Positions 43,027 to 51,902 are shown, numbered from the stretch's first letter. The stretch: 64,000 nt of DNA from Micromonospora endolithica (GCF_003626595.1 NZ_RBAK01000004.1:434001-498000); one strand, 5' to 3'. A program made the numbers and translations. Notes: generated by a model not told the origin, from the sequence alone.

Positions 43027-43592
43027 CCGCCCGTACCGCGCTGTCCGCCCTGGCCGTCGTCCTGGTGCTGGCCGGTTGCGGTGTCCCCACCGACGCCCGG
43101 CCACGGCCGGTGCAGGCGCCGGCCTCCGGCCCGTTCCCGACACCGGTCACCGCCAGCTCGTCGGTCCCGGCCGGCCGGGAGGCGGAGGTGCTGTGCCTCG
43201 TCCGCGAGGACCACCTGGTGCGCGTCGTCCGCCGGGTGGACCGGCCGCCCTCCCTCGACGCGCAGGTGCGCGACCTGCTCGCCGGCCCGACACCGGCCGA
43301 GCGGGACGACGGGTTCACCAGCGCGCTGCCCGGGGCCGTCGCGGTCACCGGGGTACGACTGGTCGGCACCCGTGCCGAGGTGGACGTGCGGGGGGTGGGC
43401 GACGAGAACGGACGCAGCGACGAGATCCTCGCCTTCGGGCAGTTGGTCTGCACCCTGACCGCCCGCACCGGGGTGGACGCGGTGTCGTTCCGCGAGGACG
43501 GGCAGCCGCTGGACGTGCCCCGGGCCGACGCCTCGCTGTCCCGGCAGCCCCTCACCGCGGCCGACTACGCCACCCTCATCCGTCCCGGCTGA
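43023..43592 (+). CDS. GerMN-domain lipoprotein
   Basis: 189 residues. A signal peptide with lipobox LAGCG gives lipidation at Cys19, then a Pro-rich stretch and a GerMN-type domain (~60-185): RDLLAGPTPAERDDGFTSAL, VRLVGTRAEVDVRG, EILAFGQLVCTLTARTGV. GTG 43023 overlaps the kinase's TGA by 4 nt. In related operons such lipoproteins modulate the adjacent sensor kinase (compare LpqB and CseA), so a co-sensor role is a reasonable inference. Confidence 0.85.
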   Translation: MTARTALSALAVVLVLAGCGVPTDARPRPVQAPASGPFPTPVTASSSVPAGREAEVLCLVREDHLVRVVRRVDRPPSLDAQVRDLLAGPTPAERDDGFTSALPGAVAVTGVRLVGTRAEVDVRGVGDENGRSDEILAFGQLVCTLTARTGVDAVSFREDGQPLDVPRADASLSRQPLTAADYATLIRPG

Positions 43593-43663
43593 CCGTGACC
43601 CGCACCCGGCCCGCGGGGCCGACCGGGCACGCCTCGACCCCGCGGGTGTCGCACCCTGGTCCG

Positions 43664-44869
43664 ATGGGCGACGTGGCGGAACTGGTGGACCGGATCTGGC
43701 GCAGCGACGCGGCCGGCATGCTCGGCGCGCTCAGCCGGCGGCTCGGCGACTTCGACCGGGCCGAGGAGGCGCTGTCGGACGCGCTGGCCGAGGCGCTCCG
43801 GCGCTGGCCCGACGAGGGCGTACCGGACAGCCCCACCGGTTGGCTGGTCACCACGGGCTGGCGCAAGGCGCTGGACGGCCTGCGCCGCGACGCCGTCGGC
43901 CGTGCGAAGGTGGCGCGGGTGGCCGCCGAACCGCCGCCGGAACCGGGCGTCGACGACCGGCTGGCCATGGTCTTCGCGTGTTGCCATCCGGACCTCGCCG
44001 AGCCGGCCCGGGTCGCGTTGACGCTGTACGCCAGCGGCCTGAGCACCGCCGAGATCGCCGCCGCGTTCCTGGTGCCGCTGCCGACGATGGCGCAGCGGTT
44101 GTCCCGGGCCAAGCGCCAGCTGCGGGCACGCGGTGTCCGGTTCGAGGTGCCACCACCCGAGGAGTACGCCGACCGGCTGCCGGCCGTGCTCGCGGTGATC
44201 TACCTCGTGTTCAACGAGGGGTACCTGTCCAGCGGCCGGTCCGCCCAGCGGCGCGAGCTGGCCCGGGAGGGCGTCGAGCTGGCGCGCCAACTCGCCGGGC
44301 TGCTGCCCGGTGAGCCGGAGGCCGCCGGTCTGGCCGCTCTGCTGGAACTGCACCACGCCCGCGCCGCGGCGCGGTTCGACTCGTGGGGCCGGATCGTGCT
44401 GCTGGACCGGCAGGACCGGCGGCTGTGGGATCGGGCGGCGATCGCCCGGGCGGCGCTGCGGTTACGGGCGGCCGTGCGCCAGGGCCGGACCGGGCCGTAC
44501 CAGTTGCAGGCCGGCATCGCCGCGCTGCACGCCCTGGCCGCCTCGTACGAGGATACCGACTGGGCCGCCGTGCGGGCGCTGTACGACCGGCTGTACGCGA
44601 CGGATCCGTCGCCGGTGGTGCTGCTGAACCGCGCGGTGGCCACCCGCTTCGCGGTGGGCCCGGCCCCGGCGTTGGACGAGGTCGACGCGCTCGCCGACCG
44701 GCTGGCCGGCTACCACCTGTGGCACGCCGCCCGAGCCGACCTGCTGGCCGCGCTGGACCGTCGGTCCGAGGCGCTGGCGGCGGCGCGGCGGGCTCTGGAA
44801 CTGGCGACGAACCCGGCCGAGCGGGAGCTGATGTCCCGCCGGGTGGGTGAACTGGGGCGCCGGCGGTGA
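43664..44869 (+). CDS. ECF42-like RNA polymerase sigma factor with C-terminal TPR-like extension
   Basis: 401 residues. N-terminal sigma regions 2 and 4 (~1-165): DFDRAEEALSDALAEALRRW, GWLVTTGWRKALDGLRRDA, LSTAEIAAAFLVPLPTMAQR. The signature loop PPPEEYADRLPAVLAVIYL and LVFNEGYLSSGR begin the long C-terminal domain of this group (SnoaL-free, TPR-like). No anti-sigma factor is expected for this class; it is genetically linked to a YCII/DGPF protein, found here convergently at 44891. ATG 43664 is directly preceded by cctggtccg with no ribosome site, suggesting a leaderless mRNA. Confidence 0.9.
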   Translation: MGDVAELVDRIWRSDAAGMLGALSRRLGDFDRAEEALSDALAEALRRWPDEGVPDSPTGWLVTTGWRKALDGLRRDAVGRAKVARVAAEPPPEPGVDDRLAMVFACCHPDLAEPARVALTLYASGLSTAEIAAAFLVPLPTMAQRLSRAKRQLRARGVRFEVPPPEEYADRLPAVLAVIYLVFNEGYLSSGRSAQRRELAREGVELARQLAGLLPGEPEAAGLAALLELHHARAAARFDSWGRIVLLDRQDRRLWDRAAIARAALRLRAAVRQGRTGPYQLQAGIAALHALAASYEDTDWAAVRALYDRLYATDPSPVVLLNRAVATRFAVGPAPALDEVDALADRLAGYHLWHAARADLLAALDRRSEALAAARRALELATNPAERELMSRRVGELGRRR

Positions 44870-44881
44870 GGCCGGCGCCCC
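44854..44881. terminator. Hairpin at the convergent sigma/DGPF junction
   Basis: An 11-bp stem GGGGCGCCGGC with its complement and a 6-nt loop; it includes the sigma gene's stop codon and lies 9 bp before the DGPF stop. Confidence 0.55.
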
Positions 44882-44890
44882 GCCGCGCCG

Positions 44891-45250
44891 CTATTCGCGG
44901 CTCATCACCGGACGGACCTCCACCGCGCTCATCCCGGCGGCCAGCGGCCAGGTGGCCGCGATCCGGGTGGCCTCGTCGAGGTCGTCGCACTCCAGTATGA
45001 CGACCGCGCCGATCACCTCCTTGAGTTCCAGGTAAGGCCCGTCGGTGACCACCGGCCGGCCGTCCGTGCCGGCCCGCACGGTCCGCGCCGTCTCCCGCGG
45101 CTGCAACTCGGCGCCGCCGTCGGCGATCCGGCCGGTCGGCTGCCACCGCTCGAACCACTCGTAGACCCCGGTCATCACGTCCTGCTCGTCGGCCGGGGAC
45201 AGCCCGGTCCACTCGCGGTCGTCGCCGAAGATCAGCATCGCGTACCTCAT
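44891..45250 (-). CDS. YCII-related (DGPF) protein, partner of the ECF42-like sigma factor
   Basis: 119 residues with the YciI/DGPF fold: MRYAMLIFGDDREW at the N-terminus, VVTDGPYLELKEVIGAVVIL (the DGPF-like motif is DGPY here) and AVEVRPVM at the C-terminus. A perfect ribosome site (GGAGGAG) precedes ATG 45250. Linked with ECF42-type sigma genes across actinobacteria, whose promoters it often supplies as a target. Confidence 0.88.
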   Translation of the reverse strand: MRYAMLIFGDDREWTGLSPADEQDVMTGVYEWFERWQPTGRIADGGAELQPRETARTVRAGTDGRPVVTDGPYLELKEVIGAVVILECDDLDEATRIAATWPLAAGMSAVEVRPVMSRE

Positions 45251-45369
45251 CGTTGCTCCTCCTGGTGGGAAACGCTGCGTCGCCCGGGTGACGAACGGCC
45301 GGCGCCGGTTCTCGACACGTTCCGCCATCACTTCCACGATCAAGGCCTGGGCGGGCGGGGGCGGTTCGA

Positions 45370-45416
45370 TGACAGTTGCGTGACACCGGCGTGGTGGATC
45401 GTGACAGTCGGATGAC
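45370..45416. promoter_or_regulatory. Two TGAC-N7-TGAC direct repeats upstream of the GlsB-like gene
   Basis: TGAC half-sites begin at 45370 and 45381 (TGACAGTTGCGTGAC) and again at 45402 and 45413 (TGACAGTCGGATGAC). Each pair has an 11-bp period. They lie 84-130 bp before GTG 45500. Confidence 0.55.
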
Positions 45417-45499
45417 AACGGGGCGGAGCCGTTTGGCGGCGGCGGCCGGCCGGGCACAGGGAGGCCGCTGACAACACACCCTCGGAAGGGACGGCCCCC

Positions 45500-45769
45500 G
45501 TGGAAGTCACCGGCTTCTTCACCGCCATCATCATCGGTCTGGTCATCGGCGCCCTCGGCCGTCTGGTCGTGCCCGGCAAGCAGAACATCCCGATCTGGCT
45601 CACGCTGCTCATCGGTGTGGTGGCCGCGATCCTCGGCACCCTGCTCGCCGGCGCGTTCGGCGTCGACGAGACCCCCGGCATCGACTGGATCGAGCTGTTC
45701 CTCCAGATCGGCTTCGCCGCGGCCGGCGTCGCCCTCGTCGCCGGGACGTACGGCCGCCGGCGGCACTGA
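45500..45769 (+). CDS. GlsB/YeaQ/YmgE-type small membrane protein
   Basis: 89 residues with three membrane helices and the signature IGALGRLVVPGKQNIP plus IGVVAAILGTLLAG. Clean member without the extra tail of its paralogue at 40063. GTG 45500 has GGAAGGGAC upstream. Stress-type envelope protein of unknown biochemical role; its promoter carries the same direct repeats as the paralogue's operon. Confidence 0.88.
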   Translation: MEVTGFFTAIIIGLVIGALGRLVVPGKQNIPIWLTLLIGVVAAILGTLLAGAFGVDETPGIDWIELFLQIGFAAAGVALVAGTYGRRRH

Positions 45770-45797
45770 CACCGGACGCCACCCACCCGGCGCTCCG

Positions 45798-45833
45798 CGG
45801 CGGGCCCGTCCCACCCCCGGGACGGGCCCGCCG
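45798..45833 (+). terminator. 15-bp hairpin terminator after the GlsB-like gene
   Basis: CGGCGGGCCCGTCCC and its exact complement flank a 6-nt loop, 28 nt after the stop at 45769. Confidence 0.8.
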
Positions 45834-45840
45834 GGCTAAC

Positions 45841-45855
45841 GTCACCCAACCGTCA
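45841..45855. promoter_or_regulatory. TGAC-N7-TGAC direct repeat upstream of the STAS gene
   Basis: On the minus strand TGACGGTTGGGTGAC, with an 11-bp period between half-sites; 78 bp before GTG 45933. Opposite orientation to the other copies. Confidence 0.5.
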
Positions 45856-45932
45856 CGCGTCCGCACCGAGTCCGCCGACCTGCCCGGACAGGATGGCAGC
45901 GAACCGGACCCGACCGGCGGAAAGGACGCGAC

Positions 45933-46298
45933 GTGACGACGGATCCCTCCCGCCCGCCCTGCGGGGTGCGCGTGCTCCACGTCCGCACCACCGCCTTCGA
46001 CCTGCCGCACCTGCCGGCGCTGGGCGCCCTGTTCGACCGGGTGCTGGCGTTGCGGCCGGCGCAGGTGGTCGCCGACCTGTCGGCCTGCCGCTACATCGAC
46101 GCCGCCGGTGTCGGCCTGTTGCTCGACGTGCACCGCCGGCTGACCCGCGTCGGCGCGGTGCTGACCGTCCACGACCCGAACCCGGGCATCCGCCGGATCC
46201 TCCAGATCACCGGCGTCGACCAGGTCCTGCCGGTCACCACGACCGCGCCCGACCGGGGGGTCCCGCACCCGCGCGCGGGATTGACTACAGTGGCCTGA
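45933..46298 (+). CDS. STAS-domain anti-sigma factor antagonist
   Basis: 121 residues. STAS domain over residues ~10-110 with VVADLSACRYIDAAGVGLLL and GVDQVLPV; the usual phospho-Ser after D is Ala (IDAAGVG), so phosphorylation-based switching may be absent or use another residue. GTG 45933 follows GGAAAGGAC. Followed by a methyltransferase gene 36 bp downstream. Confidence 0.82.
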   Translation: MTTDPSRPPCGVRVLHVRTTAFDLPHLPALGALFDRVLALRPAQVVADLSACRYIDAAGVGLLLDVHRRLTRVGAVLTVHDPNPGIRRILQITGVDQVLPVTTTAPDRGVPHPRAGLTTVA

Positions 46299-46334
46299 CC
46301 GCGGATCCCGCGGTAGCCACTGTGGAGGTTGGAG

Positions 46335-47165
46335 ATGGCTGTGGAACGCACCGTGCCCGGGGGAGCGGACCGGATCGACACCACGGTGGCGCACCCCGCC
46401 CGCCGCTACAACTACTGGTTGGGCGGCAAGGACAACTTCCAGGCCGACCGGGAGTCCGGCGACGCGATCGCCGCGGCCTTCCCGGGCGTACGCCTCGGCG
46501 CGGTGGAGAACCGCCGCTTCCTCCGGCGGGCCGTGACCCACCTGGTACGGGACGCCGGTATCGACCAGTTCCTGGACGTGGGCACCGGCATTCCGAGTGC
46601 GGACAACACCCACGAGGTGGCCCAGGCCGTCGACGCGTCGACCCGGGTGGTCTACGTCGACAACGACCCGATCGTGCTGGCGCACGCCCGGGCCCTGTTG
46701 AACAGCGCCTCCGAGGGCGCGACCGCCTATCTCGACGCCGACCTGCGCGACCCGGAGGGGATCCTCGCCCACCCCGACCTGCGGGCCACCCTCGACCTGA
46801 GCCGTCCGGTGGCGCTGATGCTGGTCGCCGTCCTGCACTTCGTCCGCGACGACGAGGACCCGTACGGGTTGGTCCGCCGGCTGGTCGACGCGCTGCCGTC
46901 GGGCAGCTACCTGGTGATGTCCCACGTGACCGCCGACTACTTCCCACCGGAGCAGGCGCGCGCGGCGCGCGGCAGCCAGTCGTTCGGCCCGCACGGGGTG
47001 ATGGCGTTCCGCACCCGGGAGGAGTTCACCCGCTTCTTCGACGGCCTGGAGATCCTCGATCCCGGCGTGGTCTCGGTCGCCGAGTGGCGGTCGGGCGACG
47101 AGCCGGGCGTGCGGCCCACCGCCGCCGAGGCGGGCATCCACTGCGCGGTCGCCCGCAAGCCCTGA
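46335..47165 (+). CDS. SAM-dependent methyltransferase, DUF574 type
   Basis: 276 residues. Matches the PF04672 family abundant in actinomycetes: HPARRYNYWLGGKDNFQADR at the N-terminus, then the SAM-binding QFLDVGTGIPSADNTHEVAQ, VVYVDNDPIVLAHA and YLDADLRDPEGIL. Substrate unknown for most members. GGAGG precedes ATG 46335. Gene order suggests it is co-transcribed with the STAS gene. Confidence 0.9.
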   Translation: MAVERTVPGGADRIDTTVAHPARRYNYWLGGKDNFQADRESGDAIAAAFPGVRLGAVENRRFLRRAVTHLVRDAGIDQFLDVGTGIPSADNTHEVAQAVDASTRVVYVDNDPIVLAHARALLNSASEGATAYLDADLRDPEGILAHPDLRATLDLSRPVALMLVAVLHFVRDDEDPYGLVRRLVDALPSGSYLVMSHVTADYFPPEQARAARGSQSFGPHGVMAFRTREEFTRFFDGLEILDPGVVSVAEWRSGDEPGVRPTAAEAGIHCAVARKP

Positions 47166-47248
47166 CCCGCGCCGGACGTGGACGACCACGTATGCGGTCG
47201 AGCCGTCGAGCGATGGTCGCCGCGCCGGCCCGCGACTGTACTGGTGGC

Positions 47249-48073
47249 ATGACCGACAACGCAGTACCGACCAGCCCCGTGCTCGTCCTCGGCGCCACCG
47301 GCCGGACCGGCCGCCGGGTGGCGGAGCGACTCACGGCGCGGGGGCTACCCGTCCGGGCCGGCTCCCGATCCGCCCCGGTTCCCTTCGACTGGAACGACCG
47401 GGACACCTGGGCTCCCGTCGTGGACGGCGCCGGGGCCGCCTACCTCTGCTACCAGCCGGATCTCGGTTTCCCCGGCGCCGCCGACACGGTCGGCGCCTTC
47501 GCCAAGCTGGCCGTCAGCCACGGGGTCTCCCGACTGGTCCTGCTCTCCGGTCGCGGCGAGCCGGGCGCGTACGCCGGGGAGGAGGCGGTGCGGGCGGCCG
47601 GTGCCGCCTGCACGGTGGTCCGGGCGAGCTGGTTCCACCAGAACTTCAGCGAGAACTTCCTGGTCGACCCGGTGCGGGCGGGGCGGATCGTGCTGCCCGC
47701 GGGCGACGCCGCGGAGCCGTTCGTGGACGCCGACGACATCGCCGACGTCGTCGTCGCCGCGCTCACCGGGGACGGACACGCCGGCGAGGTGTACGAGCTG
47801 ACCGGCCCCCGCCTGCTCACCTTCCACGAGGTGGCGGCGGAGATCAGCCGGGCCACCGGCCGCGAGGTCAGGTACGAGCCGGTGACCGCCGCGCGGTACG
47901 CCGCCGTCCTGCGCGAACACGACCTGCCGGCGGAGTTCGTCGACCTGTTCGGCACCATCCTCGACGGGCGCAACGCCCACCTGGCCGACGGGATCCGGCG
48001 CGCGCTGGGCCGGGAGGGCCGCGACTTCCGCGACTACGCCCGCGACACCGCCGCCGCCGGCGTCTGGAACTGA
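47249..48073 (+). CDS. NmrA-like NAD(P)-binding epimerase/reductase
   Basis: 274 residues. Rossmann start VLVLGATGRTGRRVAERL near residue 11, ergot-alkaloid-AgnE/NmrA style: YLCYQPDLGFPGAADTVGAF, VVRASWFHQNFSENFL, and DADDIADVVVAAL. The catalytic Tyr-x3-Lys of SDRs is absent, so it may be a regulator or an atypical reductase. ATG 47249 gives the shortest protein consistent with the first strand; the frame opens further upstream without support. Confidence 0.85.
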   Translation: MTDNAVPTSPVLVLGATGRTGRRVAERLTARGLPVRAGSRSAPVPFDWNDRDTWAPVVDGAGAAYLCYQPDLGFPGAADTVGAFAKLAVSHGVSRLVLLSGRGEPGAYAGEEAVRAAGAACTVVRASWFHQNFSENFLVDPVRAGRIVLPAGDAAEPFVDADDIADVVVAALTGDGHAGEVYELTGPRLLTFHEVAAEISRATGREVRYEPVTAARYAAVLREHDLPAEFVDLFGTILDGRNAHLADGIRRALGREGRDFRDYARDTAAAGVWN

Positions 48074-48089
48074 CCCGGAGGCATCTCCC

Positions 48090-48129
48090 GGCCCGGTGCC
48101 GGCACCGCACCCGGTGCCGGCACCGGGCC
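48090..48129. terminator. 18-bp bidirectional hairpin
   Basis: GGCCCGGTGCCGGCACCG-type arms of 18 bp with a 4-nt loop (cacc); each arm itself contains the palindrome GGTGCCGGCACC. Lies between convergent genes ending at 48073 and 48146. Confidence 0.75.
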
Positions 48130-48145
48130 GCGGGTGATCGGCGGA

Positions 48146-48604
48146 TCAGACCGCCGACAGCGCCACGCAGAGGCAGGTCACGGCGACCACGCAGGCCAGC
48201 GTACGTACGGTGTGCCAGCGCCGCCACGGCCGCTCGAAGCCGTGCCGGGCCGCCCGGGGATCGGCCGGGTCCGCCCGGTCCAGGCGGTTGTTCAGCGGGA
48301 TGTTCCCCGCGAAGGTGATCACCAGCGTGGCCAGGTAGCCGACGAACCCGGCCAGCACCCAGCCCCGGACGCCGGGTCGGTCGAGGTGCCATCCGAGCGC
48401 GGCACCGGCGGCCACCAGGGCGCCGAGGAAGACCAACCCGAACAGTCCGTTCTGGATGACCCGGTTGATCTCCCGCATGACCCGGACGAAGGTGGCGTCG
48501 TCCAGCGCGGCCAGTGCCGGCATGACCGCCACCGAGAACGCGAAGAACAGGCCCGCCATCAGACCCGTGGTCACCGCCGCGATGACCAGTGCCGCCGTCG
48601 CCAT
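48146..48604 (-). CDS. DUF1772-family membrane protein (anthrone-oxygenase-like)
   Basis: 152 residues with four membrane helices, e.g. MATAALVIAAVTTGLMAGLF and VLAGFVGYLATLVITFAGNI. The motif NIPLNNRLDRADPAD is the family hallmark after helix 3. Related proteins catalyse anthrone oxidation, but most bacterial members are uncharacterised. ATG 48604 is preceded by GGAGGCGGC. Confidence 0.88.
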   Translation of the reverse strand: MATAALVIAAVTTGLMAGLFFAFSVAVMPALAALDDATFVRVMREINRVIQNGLFGLVFLGALVAAGAALGWHLDRPGVRGWVLAGFVGYLATLVITFAGNIPLNNRLDRADPADPRAARHGFERPWRRWHTVRTLACVVAVTCLCVALSAV

Positions 48605-48824
48605 GCCGCCTCCGAAACCCGTGCGCCGCCCGCCGTCGGGCCGCGATCGAGCAGTACGCTAGGCGACCGTCCCCGTACTCGGCCATGGCCGTGGGACTCG
48701 CCCGCATACGCGGACGTCGCGTGGTGCGGACGCGCCGGGCACGACCGCTTGCCGGCGTTGACCGATCTCGGGAAGACGCGACTCATGACGCGTCGGGTCG
48801 ACCTCACCCGCTTAGCATGGGCGG

Positions 48825-49819
48825 ATGGACGCCCTCGCCGCGCTGCTCGACCAGCCCCGGGCGCGGGGGCCTTCCTGCTCCGCTCGGTGCTCACCCCACC
48901 CTGGTCGGTACGCATCGAGGACGGCGCCCCGCTGTCCCTGGTGACGATGATCCGCGGGCATGCCTGGATCCTGCCCGACGGGGGTCGCCCGGTGCGGATC
49001 GTGCCCGGCGACGCCGCCCTGCTGCGCGGCCCGGAGCACTACACGCTCGCCGACGAACCGGGCCGTCCGGTGCGGGTCGTCGTCCATCCCGGACAGCGGT
49101 GCACCACACCGCAGGGGCGGGACCTGGCCGAGGCGATGCGACTGGGCGTACGCAGCTGGGGGGACGAGGGCGGCGACACCGTCATGCTCAGCGGGACATA
49201 CCAGGTCGACAGCGAGGTGAGCCGGCGGCTGCTGCGGTTGCTGCCTCCGGTGCTGACCCACACCACCGACGCCGCGGACGCACCCCTGGTCGAACTGCTG
49301 ACCCGGCAGCTGGCCCGGGAGGAGCCGGGCCAGGAGTTGATCCTCGACCGGCTGCTGGACCTGCTCCTGATGAGCGTCCTGCGCTCCTGGCTGTCCGCCG
49401 CCGACATGCCGGTCGCCGGTTGGTACCACGCCCAGCACGACCCCGTGGTCGGGCCGGCGCTCCGCCTCCTGCACGCCGACCCGGCGTACCCGTGGACGGT
49501 GGTGGACCTGGCGGCCCGGGTCGGCATCTCCCGCGCGGCGCTGGCCCGCCGCTTCACCGCCCTGCTCGGCGAGGGCCCGATGACCTACCTGACCAGTCTG
49601 CGGCTGGACCTCGCCGCCGACCTGCTGCGGGCGGGCGACGCGACGGTGGCGGCGGTGGCCCGGCAGGTCGGCTACGGCAGCGCGTTCGCGTTGAGCACCG
49701 CCTTCAAGCGGGTACGCGGGATGAGCCCGCAGGAGCACCGCGCTCAGGGGGCCCGGGTGTCGTCCACGACGCAGAAGAGGTTGCCCTCCGGGTCGGCCAG
49801 CACCACGTACGCGTCGTAG
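48825..49819 (+). CDS. AraC-family regulator with cupin N-terminus; apparent frameshift in the N-terminal G run
   Basis: From ATG 48825 the first residues MDALAALLDQPRARG are those expected of the cupin_6/AraC family, but the frame then breaks; the rest (AFLLRSVLTPPWSVRIEDG and on) lies in the -1 frame. The break is at the five-G run 48865-48869; one extra G would restore a normal protein. An uninterrupted frame exists from ATG 48785 (344 residues) with an unrelated start. TAGCAT lies 7 nt before ATG 48825, fitting a leaderless -10. The body has the cupin domain (~20-180) and a double HTH (VVDLAARVGISRAALARRFT, VAAVARQVGYGSAFALSTAF). The 3' end overlaps the convergent VOC gene by 76 bp. Confidence 0.8.
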
Positions 49820-50136
49820 TTGTGCGCCGCCGGGTCGGTCGGGTAGCCGTCCCAGTCCACCCGGCGGGCGCCCAGCGTCACCAGCCGCTCCACCTCGGCG
49901 TGCATCGCCTCGGCGTCCGGCGCGTGCAGGTCCAGGTGGACGCGGGGACGGTCGGCCGGTGGGCCGCCCACCTCGTCGAGGGCGAGCAACGGACCGCCGT
50001 CCGGCGGGGCGAGGACCACGAAGCCGTCCTCCACCCGGTCCAGCGGGTACCGCCGGTAGCCCAACGCCCGCGCGTAGAACCCGGCCGCGCGCTCCGCGTC
50101 GGACACCCCGATGACGACCACCCCGAGTCTGAGCAC
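49744..50136 (-). CDS. Single-domain VOC protein
   Basis: 130 residues: LRLGVVVIGVSDAERAAGFY at the N-terminus, then HLDLHAPDAEAMHAEVERLV and YVVLADPEGNLFCVVDD. This is a typical glyoxalase/bleomycin-resistance-like module, a half of the two-domain protein at 9949. Metal ligands are plausibly His, His and Glu (PEGN). GTG 50136 is chosen because it opens directly at the first strand. Overlaps the 3' end of the AraC gene. Confidence 0.82.
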   Translation of the reverse strand: MLRLGVVVIGVSDAERAAGFYARALGYRRYPLDRVEDGFVVLAPPDGGPLLALDEVGGPPADRPRVHLDLHAPDAEAMHAEVERLVTLGARRVDWDGYPTDPAAHNYDAYVVLADPEGNLFCVVDDTRAP

Positions 50137-50162
50137 ACGCCCGAGCCTACGGTCAGGCCCGG

Positions 50163-50180
50163 CCCGCCAGCCGTGGCGGG
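50163..50180 (-). terminator. Short hairpin after the DivIVA-like gene
   Basis: CCCGCCA-GCCG-TGGCGGG, a 7-bp stem 5 nt beyond the stop at 50186 on the minus strand. Confidence 0.45.
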
Positions 50181-50185
50181 TTCCG

Positions 50186-51667
50186 TCAACGGCCGGCAGG
50201 CACCGGCGTCTCGGCCGCCTCGACGGACCGCTCCCCGGTCGCCGCCGGGACCTCGGCGGCCTCAGCCGGGTCGGCGGTCGCCACCTCGGCGGTCGCCGAC
50301 CCGGCGGGCGTCTCCGGTGTCTCCGGCGTCGCATCCGGTGAGCGGTGCGCGCCGTCGCGCTCGGAGTCGGAGCCGCCGGCCGGCTCGGTGCGTGCCGCGA
50401 CCTGCGGGTACTCCGCGGTCTCGCCGCCGCCCGCGGCCGCCGCCATCACCGCCGCGGCGGCCAGGTCGGCCACCCGCTTCGCCTCCCGCTTGACCCGGGC
50501 GCGGACCTCCTTGGCGTGCTTCTCGGCGGACTCGGCCGAGCGGCGCGCCTCGTCCAGCCGGTGCAGCTCCTCGGTCAGCTCCTGCCGGGTCCGGTGCAGG
50601 CGCTGCTGCACCTGCACCATCTCGCGCTCGGTGGTGTCGCCCTCCTGCCGAACCTGCTCCAGCTGCTGCTGGGCGGTGTCCAACTCGGACTGCAGGCGGG
50701 TCAGCGTCTCCCGGCGGTCCCGGATGCCCTGCTGCACGGTGGAGAGCTGCTGCTGGTGCGTGGCGGCCTGCTCCTCGGCGTGCTGGCGCACCTTGGCCGC
50801 GTACTGCTGGGCCTCGGCGATCAACGTCGCGATCTCCTGCTCGGCCGCCGTACGCTGCACGGTCAGCTCCCGCTCGGCCACCGTGCGCTGCTCGCCGATC
50901 TCCTGCTCGGTGGCGGCCCGCCGGTCGTTCAGCTCGCGTTCCACCGTGGCCTGCCAGCGGGTCAGTTCCTCCTGCGTCCGGGTCCGCGCGGCCTGGACCT
51001 CCTGCTGGATCTGGGTACGCGCGGAGGTCAGGAACGCTTCCGCCTCGGCGCGGGCCTGCTCCACCCGCTGGGCGCTCTGCTCCTCGATCCGGTTGGCCTC
51101 CAGGCGGGCCCGCTCGTGGGCGGCCTCGCCGGCCTCGCGGAGCTGTTCGGCCGCCGCCCGGACCTCCGCCAGTTCGGCCTGCACGGCGGCCCGCCGTTCC
51201 TCGTCCACCTTCTGCTGCTGGGCCCGGCGCGCGGCGAGGTCCTCCTCGAACTCGCGCGTCGTCCGGTCGGCCTCCGCGCGGGCACCGGCCAGCGCCGCCT
51301 CCGCCTCGGCCTGCAACGCGGCGGCGCGCTGGCCGGCGGTCTCGCCGATGAGTTCGGCCTGCCGCTCGGCCAGGGCGAGGATCTCCTCGACCATCGGGCC
51401 GAGATCGCGGAAGGAGGCACGGTCGACCCGCGCCGGCCGGTCCCGCAGTTCGGCCGTCTCGGCTTCGAGCCGCTGGTACTCGGTGGTCAGCGTCCGCAAC
51501 CGCTCGACCGCCCGGTCCCGCTCCACGGTCAGCGTCGACCGTTCGTCGTCGAGCTGATCGAGATAGCGGTCAACCTGCCGTCTCTCGTAGCCGCGCAGCG
51601 TCGTGTCAAAGCTCGGCCGCGACCTGACGTCGTCGCGGGCCGCGAACGGCTCGTCGCTGTGGGACAT
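50186..51667 (-). CDS. DivIVA-like coiled-coil protein
   Basis: 493 residues. The N-terminus has a DivIVA-type motif (FDTTLRGYERRQVDRYLDQL, ~20-40), then an almost continuous coiled coil to ~430 with many Ala/Glu/Arg/Gln heptads, and an acidic Ala/Pro/Thr-rich tail. Such proteins act as cytoskeletal scaffolds at poles or tips in actinomycetes (compare Scy/FilP). ATG 51667 has GGAGG upstream. The frame is open for ~166 further codons upstream, but that part has no coiled-coil character and no start support. Divergent from the surface protein at 51903. Confidence 0.85.
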   Translation of the reverse strand: MSHSDEPFAARDDVRSRPSFDTTLRGYERRQVDRYLDQLDDERSTLTVERDRAVERLRTLTTEYQRLEAETAELRDRPARVDRASFRDLGPMVEEILALAERQAELIGETAGQRAAALQAEAEAALAGARAEADRTTREFEEDLAARRAQQQKVDEERRAAVQAELAEVRAAAEQLREAGEAAHERARLEANRIEEQSAQRVEQARAEAEAFLTSARTQIQQEVQAARTRTQEELTRWQATVERELNDRRAATEQEIGEQRTVAERELTVQRTAAEQEIATLIAEAQQYAAKVRQHAEEQAATHQQQLSTVQQGIRDRRETLTRLQSELDTAQQQLEQVRQEGDTTEREMVQVQQRLHRTRQELTEELHRLDEARRSAESAEKHAKEVRARVKREAKRVADLAAAAVMAAAAGGGETAEYPQVAARTEPAGGSDSERDGAHRSPDATPETPETPAGSATAEVATADPAEAAEVPAATGERSVEAAETPVPAGR

Positions 51668-51902
51668 GCACCCATCCTCCGTACGATCGCCGGCGCCCTG
51701 CCGGCGGCGGAACCACCCCGGGACAGGACGTGGCGACACGCTACCGCCGGGGATCCGGGGATCATAGGGCGCGTCCGGCCCGTCCCGCGACGCCCCGGTC
51801 CGGTCTGGACGGCCCTCGATCCGGGCTGTTACGGCATTCCGCCCGGGAGGACACCGCCGAGCCGTTACGCTTCCGTCGCTAATACGGACATACGGGGGCA
51901 AA

